DNA of 21,329 bases, from NCBI GenBank assembly GCA_004151065.3, contig NWUY0300057642.1, forward strand, positions 12,704 through 34,032, read 5' to 3'. How positions within the stretch are numbered: position 1 is the first letter of the stretch; each line of letters begins with the position of its first letter. A model generated the notes under the pieces. That model had not been told where the DNA came from and ran no database searches. It worked only from the letters and a program-made list of their open reading frames with translations. Both the position numbers and the translations under genes were made by a program. This document shows positions 9,071-18,822 of the stretch, in pieces. The stretch comes from Larix sibirica (Eukaryota > Streptophyta > Pinopsida > Pinales > Pinaceae).

Positions 9071-9661
9071 TTATGCTTCCATAGAAGGGGAGAACTGGAA
9101 ATGGCTACATTGATTCATCTTAACTAACTTATCCAAGTCCTTCCTTATTTCTTCTAGGATGTCGGTCTGCTCACGCATGTTACTTTCAATGCCATCTACT
9201 CTCGTTTCTAGGTTCAAAGTGTAGTCGGAGATCTGTCTTAAAGCTTCCAACAACTCGCCAATCTCTTCATGGAAAACCCTTACCATTCATTTAAATTCCT
9301 TAAGATCAATTGGGAATCTTTTAAACAAATTCCTCCAATTAGCCATTTTCTTAGAGCCTTGAATTTCGATGACTAAATTTTCTAGTTGTAGACCTAGAGA
9401 ACCCTTCCTCTTGAAGCTTCTAGTCCCATAGGCTAATTCTTGCACGTTCCAATAGCCTGCAATGTCGACCTCGCTTGGGAGATCCTATGCCTTCCCAATG
9501 CTTCTACCTCTGCCCTTGTTTTCAGAAGATAGGAAATTTGGACTAACAACCACAACAAGGAGATTCACTTTTCTTTCATGCACAGACTCCCGATGAGACA
9601 CTGACCCAAAATAACTTAGAGCATAAATCTTGTGTAGAGAGGGAAGGCTCGTGATCTCCAT
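9071..9661 (-). pseudogene. Unidentified 197-codon frame with C-terminal coiled coil, downstream of LINE B RNase H
   Basis: One frame runs from an ATG at 9661 (MEITSLPSLHKIYALSYFGS) to a stop at 9071-9073, interrupted only by TAG at 9485-9487 and TGA at 9287-9289. Both could come from single C-to-T changes (CAG, CGA), which suggests a once-open coding frame. The middle (VDIAGYWNVQELAYGTRSFK, then LGLQLENLVIEIQGSKKMAN) is amphipathic. The last 70 residues are strongly helical with heptad-like hydrophobics (EEIGELLEALRQISDYTLNL, then MREQTDILEEIRKDLDKLV), a likely coiled coil. I do not recognise the family. Position suggests an extra LINE reading frame or a captured host sequence. Confidence 0.5.
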
Positions 9662-9959
9662 ATCCCTCTTCACTCTTTACCTCTGATGCAATCATCGAAA
9701 CAGAAGATTAAACACCAAATCATTCCATAATAACTACAAAGGTCGAGACCATGAAATTGCTTGTGCGAATCTGGAAGATTAGGTGGATTAATAATTCACA
9801 TGAGACCCCCTTAAATTGCTTGTCACCTCAGGAGCGTCCGACCAAGGTTGCGTGCCCCCTCATTTCTCCATCTTGCAATTGCTTCATAAATGTTATGATT
9901 TTATCCATAGCATGTCCAACAAGAGTGACCGACCCCTTTTTATTCCTAGGAATTAAGAG

Positions 9960-10362
9960 CATGGAATCCACTTACGAAGAGGAGGGTGGTCAATTAGTTC
10001 AATCCACCTTTCTTTAATCCTAACCCCTTGACTGCCCAAACAATTTGCTTCTACATTATTCTTCCTTCTTATATGGAACATGGAGTAGTTTTTAGGGAGA
10101 AAGCTTAAGATTTTTTTTTGTAATCTCATGTAGTTTGTTCCTTTTCTGTTCATAAGACTACGCATTTTGCAAATGACGAGTTTGGAGTCCCCGTATATAT
10201 GAGCATTCAAAACTTTGAAGGAGGCGAGGATTTCCACACCTTGTCTTACATCCTAATCCCCATGTGTAGGTTTTGACTATATTTATACCGAGGTCCAAGA
10301 TAACCCCCCCCACCCGCACCTACCTCCCAAGGGTTACCTTTTGATGCCCCATCAAAAAACAA
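9960..10362 (-). pseudogene. LINE B RNase H domain, frameshifted
   Basis: C-terminal domain of ORF2. FFDGASKGNPWEVGAG carries the first catalytic Asp. A run of eight C on the plus strand (10304-10311) then shifts the frame within the Gly-rich turn. The continuation VEILASFKVLNAHIYGDSKLVICKM (Glu and the GDS Asp visible) and FHIRRKNNVEANCLGSQGV follow in another frame. The last catalytic Asp (A-D in relatives) is Asn. The frame closes after WIPCS. Confidence 0.82.
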
Positions 10363-13300
10363 ATAAAAAGCATGATTGTTGCCTGCTCCACTCCTTGAGT
10401 TTTGAAGGTTCCATCTCTATCACCCAAATTGGATTGCTCGACTATTGAACCCAGTTTTGTACTGAAGGGAACTCTGGGGGACCAAGCTTCGAACCCATTG
10501 TGTTTCCTTACTTGTAAGCAATTCTTTCTCCAAGGATTTCAGGCATGTAGCTTCTAAATATTCCTTCAAGAAGGTTTTAGCTCGAAGGGTTGTTCCGTAA
10601 GGATCTGCTTTATGATCTTCAAAGATGACTTTGTTGCGTGCTAACCAAATTTGCCAACATATGTTTTTTGGCAAAGCGTTACAGACCCTGGTAAAGGAAG
10701 TTTTGTTGGTCAGTGATCCTGAATAATAATCTTTCCATTTATTGAATAATTTGCCCATATGAGATGGAAGAATGAGATAAGACTTTAAATATTTTAATAG
10801 ATGTGTCCAAACTTCATGGTAAATTTGACAATCTAGGAACAAATGCTTAGCATTTTCTTCCAATTATTTACATTGAACACACATTGATGACCCTTCAATT
10901 CCCCTTTTCTTGAGATTGTCTGTAGTGAGGATCTGGTTATGAGACAAAACCCAACTAAAGGAGTTGATTTTTAGCAGCTATTGTTCTTCCATATTTTCTT
11001 CCACGTGTAAGCAAATGGAGGAGTGGGAAGCTTACTCGTGAGTTTCTCATACCCTCCTTTGATCGAGTATATCCTAAGCACTCCCCATTCACTTGAATCC
11101 TTCTTCCTTTTATGGGAGAGGGCCATACCTTGAAGCGAGTTTAAAAGCAACTCAAAGTCATAGTTTAGATTCTCTAACACATATATTTTCTTCCAGCCTT
11201 TCTAGAATCCAAACTCCATCTAGTCCGAGATGTCAAACAAAGAGTTATAGCCTTCAGAGTTTACCCATTCTCGAATTTCTTGCAAGCCTTCTTTTGATGA
11301 GAGTGGACCTTAACCCATGATCTTATCATCCCACATTTGAATTCACTTCCCATTTTTTATAACCTAGTATATATGTTCTTTGACCAAAGAACCTGCCATT
11401 TTGCATAAGTTCCAAACACTCAATCCATTCCCTTGCGAGTCACCATCCATACATCTTAATCTTGGCTTCATAATATATTTTTTGTGCAAGATTTCTTTCC
11501 ACCACTCCTTCCCACTAGAAACCAATCTCCAAAGGATTTTGGCACCCAAAGCAACACTCAATAATTTGGGCTCTTTGATTCCTGCTCCCCCGTGTCCCTT
11601 AGGGCATCTAACCATCTTCCATTTAATAAGATGGAACTTTTTTTTATTTTTTTTCCTGCCTTGCCAAAGAAATCTATGAATTTCCTTACTGATGTTGTCC
11701 ATGACACCTATAAGGGATAACATCGCAAAACACATAAAAAGAGGAATGGAAGAGAGCACATATTTGATTAGAGTGATTTTACATGCCAAGTTAAGCCAAC
11801 GAATACCCCATGACTAAATTTTGGCCTTGATATTTTGTATAGTTCCCTGCCAATCCATTGCCCTACTTTTCTTCAGAGAGATAGGGAATCCTAAATACTT
11901 AAAGGAAGTCCAATATCTTTGACTATTGAAGCCTAGGATCCCGGATACTATATAAAGAAACCTTGGTGGACATTCCATCCATATATGTTGCTTTTACCTA
12001 CATTAACGAGACCTCCAGAAGCACTCAAAAAGAAGTCCAAGGCTACCTTGAATTTGCGAGCAATAGGTTCAGAGGCACTCCTTAAGAAGATTGTATCATC
12101 TATGAACTAAGCATGGTTAGAAATCTTAAGACCACGTGCTATAATAATCCCCTACAACTCTCCTCCATCTCTTTGATTATTTAAATATTTTCTCAAAGAT
12201 TCAACCATGATGATGTACAAAAAGGGGGATAGTGGGAAGCCTTGCCTCTAACCCTTGGAGGCTTGAAAAAAGGAGGTTGGCATTCCATTGACCAAAGGGG
12301 GAATCCAAGGCTTCCTAATGCAGGCTTGAATCCATTTAATGAACAAAGAGGAGAACCCAAATTTCTTCATGACAGGGAAAAAGAAACAATGTCGTACCTT
12401 GTCAAAGGCATTTGCTAGATCCAATTTGATGGCCATTCCTTTTTCCTTCCTCATATAGTTGGAATGAATAGCTTCTTCAACAACAATTATGTTATTGAAA
12501 ATTTTCCTTCCTAACATGAACCCTCCTTGATTCTCATATATTAAATTAGGGAGGAGGATTTTCTTGATTCTACCTGCCAAAACTTTTGCTAAGAATTTAT
12601 ATGAAGAGTTGCACAAGGAAATGAGTCTGAACCTGGATAAGGAAGTTGGTTGTGACTCTTTGGGGATTAATGCAATGAATTAATGTTTCCCCCTATTTTT
12701 TCCCTTCCCTTTGCCTAGTTGAGCATTAAGCAAAGATATTTATTTATTATACCCCAATGGGCCCTGTAGAAACATATAGGAAATTTGTCTAGACCGAGAG
12801 CTTTGTCCGAATGGAGTTTCTATATAGCCTCTAAAACTTTGTTCTTAGTAACTGGGAATTTTAGAGACACATTTTCTTTAGAGGAGATAATATTTGGTAT
12901 ATTCTCACACATCTTGCTTACGGAGATAGGATCTAATATCCCTCTTTCATTGTATAATTAATGAAAGAAAGAGAAATCCTCTCCTTGTATTTCCTCATGT
13001 CTAGTTATTAAATTCCCATTTTCATCCATTGGCTCTAAGGTGGCATTGCATCTTAGCATTTCCTTGCACTGATTATGAAAGTATTTAGTGTTTCTATCCC
13101 TGACCTTTAGCCACAAACTTGTGGACTTTAATATCCACTCTTCTTCTTCTTCTTTCCTATAGAGGGCTTGGAATTTTTAAATCCAGGATTCCAGATCATG
13201 CTCCTAGTTGAGAATTTATTTCATGATTGGGATTTGCTCCATGTTCTTCTAAAGTCTATCTAGGGACTCTTGAGCCATCTTCCTTTCCTAACCTAGGTCT

Positions 13301-14191
13301 ATACAGTGAATATTAGCCCATTCTTTGAGGGAACCTTTAACCATTCTAAGTTTTGATTCCCAAACATAGGAAGGGGAGCTTGTATAGTTTCTCCCATGTT
13401 CTCCGAATAATTTTCATTACTTCCTCTGATTGAAACCATAGGGCATTGAATCTAAAGGGGATATGGGACTCTTTTTTTTCGGATGGGAGAAAAGGATCAA
13501 AATTGGCTTATGCTCTGAAACCGATGAAGGAAGAATTTTATAATGAGGTATCAATCCTTCTTGCATAAAAATACTACTCACTAGAAAATGATCCAATTGC
13601 GTTGCAATGTGCCTAGGATATATCCTTTTATTAGACCAAGTAAAAACGTTTTTTTTGTTTGACATCTACCAAATCCCATTCCAACTACAACTCCTTCGGG
13701 TTTTTCCCAAAAGGGTCTTGAACCTTGGAGCCACCTCTTCTTTCATTGGCTAAAATAATAGCATTCAAATCCCCTTCCACAATGTAGTTGTAGGATAATC
13801 CTTGCTCCCAAAGATTAGAAAGAGATCTCCAAAATTACGCCTTTTTCCTGTACTGAGTCGGCCCATAAACATTATAGATGCTCATTATCTCATTATTTTC
13901 CAAATCTTTCAAATCTACTAAGAGCCAATTCATATTTGTGGAGGATAAGATGAGTCTATACCTTCTATTCTTCCACCAAGTTAATAATCCCCCAAAATTC
14001 CCTTGTGCACTTACCGCAACACCTTGTCCATTTTTCCATATTTGTTTCATTTGACTCGTCATAGAGTCGGCATTTGACTTTGTCTCCTGGATAAGGAGTA
14101 TAGAAGGGTTTTCATTCCTATATAAGTTTCTTGTTGCTTCAATCTTTTTCTTTCCCATAAGCCCCCTACAATTCCAAGAGACAACTCTCAT
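9960..14191 (-). pseudogene. LINE B ORF2: endonuclease, reverse transcriptase, zf-RVT, RNase H, broken
   Basis: ORF2 would nick the target and reverse transcribe the element RNA. The start at 14191 gives MRVVSWNCRGL (an upstream frame opens at 14272). Endonuclease motifs: LIQETKSN, IYNVYGP, EGDLNAII (GDLN at 13763-13774), TQLDHFLVS and SEHKPILI (Asp of the usual SDH replaced by Glu). Linker: WLKVRDRNTKYFHNQ near 13070-13115. RT: SYKFLAKVLAGRIKKIL; motif A AIKLDLANAFDKV; RQGFPLSPF after a stop at 12248; motif C FIDD (12095-12106), preceded by a TAG. The later RT/connection part is at 11364-11789. zf-RVT: LTTDNLKKRGI, CVQC, HLFLDCQIYHEVW (about 10935-10810), then ICWQIWLARNKVIFED. RNase H begins with FFDGASKGNP near 10341 and ends near 9960. 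Confidence 0.87.
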
Positions 14192-14337
14192 TATTTCTTT
14201 GTTCCTATGGTGCCTTGCCACTCCCTTATTTATTCCCATATCCTTTAGCTTGTTTCCCCGCTGCAATAACATTTATGTGCTAGTCTAAATTGGATTTCCT
14301 TCCCACCACCTTGTCCCTAGCAATTTCTAATTCCCTA

Positions 14338-15515
14338 TTAAGCTTGTTCGGTTTCCTTCCTTTTTTTGAGGGAGGATCTTGTGCCTTCCATACTTTTTGA
14401 AGATTCATCCTGCACTGCTTTAAGTTTAGATTGAGTAACAAATCCCCCCAACTTGAGTGAAGACTCCGATCTGATTTCCTGGATTAGACGAGGAGGTAGA
14501 ATTGGGATATAATTATCCTCCTACCCTATCTCCATTATGATAAGTTTCTCTTTGGATCCAACATGAATAGGAGAAGAGGTGTTTTCTTGACGTCAAGAGG
14601 TTCCTTCTACAGGTTCTTCCCCTACTTTTGCAAGGGCCTGAAATCTATTGGAAGAAGAAGCATCCTTCTTGGTATTGGACTGAGGATTTAGACTGATCTT
14701 CTTGCCCTTCTTTGAGACTTGGTTCCATTCCTCCTCTATATTTTCTTCTAGTTCCTATGACTTTAACTTCGAGCATTGTCTTGCAAAATGCCCATATTCA
14801 CGATACACTTTGCATTTAAAAGGAAATTGCTGATAATCTACATTTTGCAAATGTTCCCATCCTTCCATCGAGAGATTTATTGCCTCCGACACCAACCCTT
14901 TCTCCAGTTCCACTTGTACACAAATCCTGGTGTAAGAGAATAGAAGCAGATTTGGCTCAGACTTGTGTATGTATCTCCCTAGAGAGTTTCCTATTTCCAT
15001 CAAATCTTCATCACTCTAGCATTGAAGGGGAAGATGGGGTAGCTTAACCCACACCAAGACTACAGAGGGAATGTCCATTTTAGGATCGAAGGAAACAATC
15101 CACTTATTCAAATACATACCTTTTGCTCCCATTAAATACGGCCCATTACGGAATATGAGGTCACAATCCTCTTTTTTTCAAACAAAAAGACAAAAAAAAC
15201 CCTAGTATAGAAGTTGTGTTGGGTGTTCCCTTCTATGGGGGGTCTCTAGTTCTTGTTCAACCCAATTTCAATAGATTGAGGAGAAGGCCACAATCCTGTA
15301 AAATTCCCTATGAGTCCTATTTCAGACAGTGCTACCACCTTTCGCTTTGAGACGACTGAACTTTACTTCACATCTGGGATAGCTAAGTGCTTCACAAATC
15401 TTGAATTGTGCTCTGTCGAAGCAATTTGAGCGAGAGATGAAAGCACTACCCTCCTAAAGTCTTCCTCCAGGTTCCTCGCCCTCTCCTCTAGATCTAGGTC
15501 TAGAAAAAGATCCAT
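14338..15515 (-). pseudogene. LINE B ORF1: DUF4283-like region with zinc knuckle, broken
   Basis: ORF1 proteins of plant LINEs bind the element RNA. The ATG at 15515 opens MDLFLDLDLEERARNLEEDF, which runs 50 codons to a TAA at 15365. Further reading (with shifts) gives GLIGNFTGLWPSPQSIEIGL, YLNKWIVSFDPKMDIPSVVL, VWVKLPHLPLQC and IGNSLGRYIHKSEPNLLLF, the DUF4283-type core. FKCKVYREYGHFARQCSK follows near 14765-14818. That last part is a CCHC knuckle whose second Cys is Tyr, so zinc binding is doubtful. The basic C-terminal tail (SSLKKRKETEQA) ends at a TAA at 14338-14340, about 150 bp before the ORF2 endonuclease ATG. Confidence 0.8.
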
Positions 15516-15605
15516 GATACAGGTCATAAAAACCCTGACTCAATAAAACCCTAACTCGGTCAATTCACCACTCATTCTACTTACATCCCTACTTTCCCTA
15601 CTTCA

Positions 15606-16200
15606 CAACTTATTATAAAATAAATAAATAAAAATTATATTAATAAAGACATTAATACAAAACAAAATAAGAAAAAAATGAAGTGCACTTTAACCTTGTA
15701 ATGCCTAAAAGTTATGCTCAATCTACCTCATTATATAGTGCCTATGATGTAACAATCTCCAAACTTAAAGTTGTGCTCAATCGATTGAGTTAAAAGAGGA
15801 AAACGTTGTGCACTCCTAATCTCAAATTTATTTGTATTCAAATTCTCAAATGACAATTTTCTAAATAGTTCTATGAAAATTAGTTTAAGATTGCAATTTA
15901 CTAGCTTTGAAATTCCCTATGAGTATTTTAACCAAGTTTAAATCTAATTATGAAAAGAATTGCGAAAATCACATTTTGTATTGCTCAAGTGACAGTTTTA
16001 AATATTTCTATGAGAATTAGTTTACTACCTTTTCTGTGAAATTAGTTTAGGATTGCAATTTACTACCTTTGAATTCCAAATTTAAATCAAAATTATGGAA
16101 TTTACTAGCTTTGAAATTCCCTATGAGTTTTTCAACCAAATTTAATCATAAGCTTTTCAACCAAATTTAAAACAAATTATATATAAAAAATCCAGCGACT
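15606..16200. repeat. AT-rich spacer with diverged ~165-205-bp direct repeats
   Basis: No gene is visible. The block 'aattagttta(a/g)gattgcaatttact' occurs at about 15878 and 16040, and 'tttactagctttgaaattccctatgag' at 15897-15923 and again at 16101-16127. 'ttcaaccaaatttaa' is repeated near 16130 and 16157. This points to local duplication within non-coding DNA between LINE B and the GDSL gene. Confidence 0.65.
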
Positions 16201-16217
16201 TATATCCGACGCTTTAA

Positions 16218-16430
16218 CCATACAGTTCATGATAAACTACGATGACAGTTGTCATGTGGCGAGTTTCCACATAAGTCACACGTCAAAGGTGTAGGGTGCC
16301 TAGCAAAGCTTGGCCATTCACCATACAGTATGCCATAAAAAGACAACTGACAGTTGTCATGTGGCAGTTTTCCACATGCGTCACATCAAAGCTGTATGTT
16401 GCCTAGCTAAGCTTGGCCACTAACCAGACA
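16218..16430. repeat. Tandem duplication, ~105-bp unit, two copies, with internal palindromes
   Basis: Each copy runs: accatacagt, tgacagttgtcatgtggc, tttccacat, gtcaca, gtcaaag(g/c)tgta, ttgcctagc-like, aagcttggcca. The gacagttgtcatgtggc block starts at 16244 and at 16349 (offset 105). The sequence is richer in G/C than its surroundings. Inverted repeats are present: gacaact/agttgtc at 16342-16358, tgacagttgtca as a palindrome, and atgtgg...ccacat. It lies about 380 bp beyond the GDSL stop codon. A regulatory role is possible but not shown; it may be a mobile-element fragment. Confidence 0.75.
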
Positions 16431-16748
16431 GTACTCCCGCCAAACGTTGATGTTGATATCGCCAACCGGACACCGTGGAAAATTACTACCAATGGGTGAG
16501 GGTTGAACGAGGAAAGGTTTATAATTCAATGTATCCGATACATTTGTCACCATCCAAAAAAGTTTAACTTCAATTATTTTATAATTCTTTTAAGTATAAT
16601 GAATATTCTACTTTGGTAAAAGAAATTTAAATACTCATGTAACTGTGATAGGTGTTGGAGAGATCTAATGTAATAGGTGTTAAAGAGATGTAATAACCCG
16701 GCAGAAAATCGAACTGAGTTTCCCTAGAATCGAACTTACGCTTCCAAT
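16431..16748. other. Spacer downstream of GDSL gene, no gene seen
   Basis: Mixed-composition DNA without open frames of note. A small internal duplication (ataggtgttggagagatctaatgtaa versus ataggtgttaaagagatgtaa) is seen around 16648-16694. The proximal part (towards 16748) would be the 3' flank of the GDSL transcript. Confidence 0.5.
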
Positions 16749-16754
16749 TTTATT
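16749..16754 (-). terminator. Putative polyadenylation signal (AATAAA) of the GDSL gene
   Basis: On the minus strand AATAAA lies about 55 bases after the TAA stop of the GDSL gene, within an AT-rich 3' flank (actaaataaaattgg). Plant poly(A) signals are loose, so this is a plausible rather than certain site. Confidence 0.5.
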
Positions 16755-16777
16755 TAGTATACTTAAATACCGCAATC

Positions 16778-16798
16778 TATATAATATGGTTAGTTTAG
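16778..16798 (-). repeat. 21-bp inverted repeat, 3' arm, in the GDSL 3' UTR
   Basis: The minus-strand sequence here (starting ctaaactaaccatattata) is identical over 21 bases to the plus strand at 18823-18843. It begins 12 bases beyond the stop codon. The other arm covers the presumed TATA region, so the two arms bracket the coding sequence in opposite orientation. Confidence 0.85.
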
Positions 16799-16809
16799 CG
16801 ATGAGTTTA

Positions 16810-18616
16810 TTACCTTGACAATAGCGTCTTCAGGGGCGGACTTGTGAATGTTCCGTCCAAAAATAAATTGGCTATCTTGCCGTAAGCAGCGTCTGTTAAA
16901 TGAATCCCATCCCAGTTGAAATATTGCTTCGGATTTGTACATGAAACAGCTCCTTCCACGCCACATGGCGTACTGCTATTGTAATTGTACGGCTCACCTG
17001 CTCCACAACATGCCAGTAAAATATTCCTCTGCAATCCTGCACAGTTCAGGTCCACTCATAATAAAAAACAGAAGAGAATAGCATTCCTCTGCCATCCTGC
17101 AGAATTCAGTTCCACTCGTAATAAAAAACCAGTTTCCTCTGCAATCCTGCACAATTCAGTTCCACTCGTAATAAAAAACAAAAGAAGGCGATTCAAAATT
17201 TATGCCAAAAGTAGAGCGAAACTAATTTCTTCAAAATTTGTGCCAAAAGTACAGCCAAACTAATTTCCCTGAAAAGTTCAAAAGCATATGAAAAGTATTT
17301 CCTACCGAACAATTGGGGAGACTGTAAGATTCTGAGAGCTGCGTTGTAATAATCTGCAAACACGAATTTAACATCTGGATGTTGAGCTTGCAATTCTGCC
17401 ACTCGTGCCCTAAGAAGATCGTTTCCCTTTTGTGCGAAAGTGTTAAACCTCGGCATACACCCCATTTTGTCCAGCGGTTCTCCATGTCCTGTTGCATATT
17501 GTGTTAAATATGCAGTAGAACAGCCAATCGGCAAGTTGTTCTGAACTAAAATCTTGCTTGCGCCGCCTACTGTAATCAATGTCTGCAGCAAAGCAAAATA
17601 ATAGTCTAGAGTATATTAGCGTGGAGAGAACCTCAATTTGACTTAGATTTGGTAGATTGCGGTAGAGAGAACTCAAAATTTAAAATAATTAACTAATTAC
17701 TGTTACTTGAAATAAATGTAGCTTAGTTTTCTTTGAAATGGAATAAATAAATCGCTTACCTGCAGCGCGTTTATGATCTTATCAACGACTAAAGGGACAA
17801 AGATTTGGACCTCTTGCATCGACCGTCGCTGATAGAATGGATAATTGTAGTCGTTTCCGCCGATCTCCCCCATCAGAAACAATGCATTTGCAAAATGCTT
17901 GTTACAGGCTACATATTTGAAAAAAGAATATCAAAGAAAGAGTCAGAAATCGAGTCGAAGTGAAGTTGGAGGTTAATAAGGGAAGTGGAACACATGAAAA
18001 AACAAATTGAAAATATTTGATAAGAGGACGAAAAAGCACCTCTTCCTCGGTAGGTTGCACAAAATTTCAATCTATGCGATAAAAACCACTGGATCTGCGT
18101 GTCCAAAGAAAATGTAGTCCCAAGGGGCCCGATATTCCTGGATGCAAAAAAATCAGGGTCTAGGGCCGTGGCTCCGGCCACTGCGAAGTTAACGCCGCGT
18201 TTGAAGGTTGAAGTCCTATTACGGAGATATGGATCTAAGAGCGGCAAACCAGAAGCATTTGCTGTACAAATTGAAAGAGAAAACCAAAGAAAGTAAGTCA
18301 GTTATTCATGATTATGTAAGACATTCCCAAATTTTCATTTCAAAAGCTTAAAGAACATACCGATATAATCGACTATTAGCCGTCCGTCGGAAAGGCGGCC
18401 CGTCGGTTTGCGAAAATATGTTTCGCCATATGGCAGATTACCGAAATCTGGTGTAGAACCAGTTGATATTGTTGAGGCTAACAAATTTCCTGTGTCGGCA
18501 AGGGAATCTCCAAAACTGTAAATAGCAGTGGAACAAGAAGCATAAGCTGTCCACGGAAGCTGCAAATACAATGTTATAACTACGAAGAATACATTATTAA
18601 TCTTCATGAACTCCAT
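16810..18616 (-). CDS. GDSL-type esterase/lipase, five exons, apparently intact
   Basis: Minus-strand exons, coding parts only: 18616-18361, 18261-18040, 17908-17760, 17582-17306, 17036-16810. All introns are GT-AG and phases match, giving 376 residues, typical for plant secreted GDSL esterases. Residues 1-27 form a signal peptide (hydrophobic VFFVVITLYLQLPW, then AYAS), so the protein is probably secreted. Block I is IYSFGDSLADTGN with nucleophile Ser38; block II GVNFAVAGATA (108-118); block III GEIGGNDYNYPF with Asn178; block V FNWDGIHLTDAAY with Asp344 and His347. GRLSDGRLIVDYI, NLPIGC and ACCGAGEPYN are typical of the sinapine/acetylajmalan esterase-like subgroup; the true substrate cannot be read from sequence. 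ATG 18616 was chosen for a normal signal-peptide length and AATAATGG context. An in-frame ATG at 18649 is the first after the likely transcription start and would add 11 residues. Last intron: see the triplicated acceptor. Confidence 0.92.
17024..17180 (-). repeat. Triplicated 3' splice-site segment (~47-bp core, three copies) in GDSL intron 4
   Basis: A core starting ttcctctgc on the plus strand occurs at 17024, 17084 and 17134. Each copy continues through aatcctgca, ttcag, tccactc and taataaaaaac. On the minus strand each copy reads as T-rich intron, then tgcag, then gattgcagagg (gatggcagagg in the middle copy): an acceptor plus the first 13 bases of exon 5. Only the copy nearest the exon body (acceptor AG at 17037-17038, exon start 17036) continues into LLACCGAG. 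The other two (exon starts at 17096 and 17146) would reach stops within 14-15 codons. Confidence 0.88.
17192..17267 (-). repeat. 38-bp tandem duplication in GDSL intron 4
   Basis: Two adjacent copies (17192-17229 and 17230-17267) of a block starting ttcaaaattt(a/g)tgccaaaa and ending with ctaatttc-like sequence, with four or so differences. Together with the triplicated acceptor, most of this 269-bp intron is made of tandem copies. Confidence 0.8.
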
Positions 18617-18822
18617 TATTGTAAAACCACTGCTACGATAGAGCACCATCGTATTGAAGATGCCAAGAAGTAAAGCAAGATTCAAGACTAAACTAAGATT
18701 TAGGGTGCCTGGCCTCGACTAATAATATGCTCTTCTGGAACACAACCACCCTGCGCGGCTCTTACACCAAACGCTCAAAGATTCAAACTATCACGGGCCA
18801 AATTTGGTCATAGTTGGGTGAA

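Larger units (their letters stand above)
9000..15605 (-). mobile_element. LINE B: near full-length L1-type LINE with ORF1, ORF2 and RNase H, inactive
   Basis: Read on the minus strand, the element has a short 5' leader (about 15605-15516), ORF1 with a DUF4283-like region and a zinc knuckle, and ORF2 with APE endonuclease, reverse transcriptase, zf-RVT and RNase H. This is the plan of plant L1-type LINEs that have acquired an RNase H. Downstream of RNase H there is a further ~0.9 kb including an unexplained coiled-coil reading frame. Total length is about 6.5 kb. No poly(A) tail is visible at the 3' end; it runs into the tail of LINE A near 9000. Stops and shifts in every reading frame show it can no longer move. 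Confidence 0.85.

Noticed and set aside
11380-11679. 99-codon plus-strand open stretch
   Set aside because: Antisense shadow of the LINE B reverse transcriptase/connection region, whose minus-strand translation fits the family.
9000-15605. Target-site duplication around LINE B
   Set aside because: Neither end can be fixed to the base; visual comparison of flanks gave no convincing match.
16985-17263. 92-codon plus-strand open stretch over the last GDSL intron, with apparent internal protein repeats
   Set aside because: It is the antisense shadow of exon 5 and of the triplicated intron segment; the 'protein repeat' only mirrors the DNA repeat.
17231-17497. 88-codon minus-strand open stretch overlapping GDSL exon 4 in another frame
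   Set aside because: The correct frame of exon 4 carries NLPIGC and family-typical sequence and joins both neighbours in phase; this one is out of frame.
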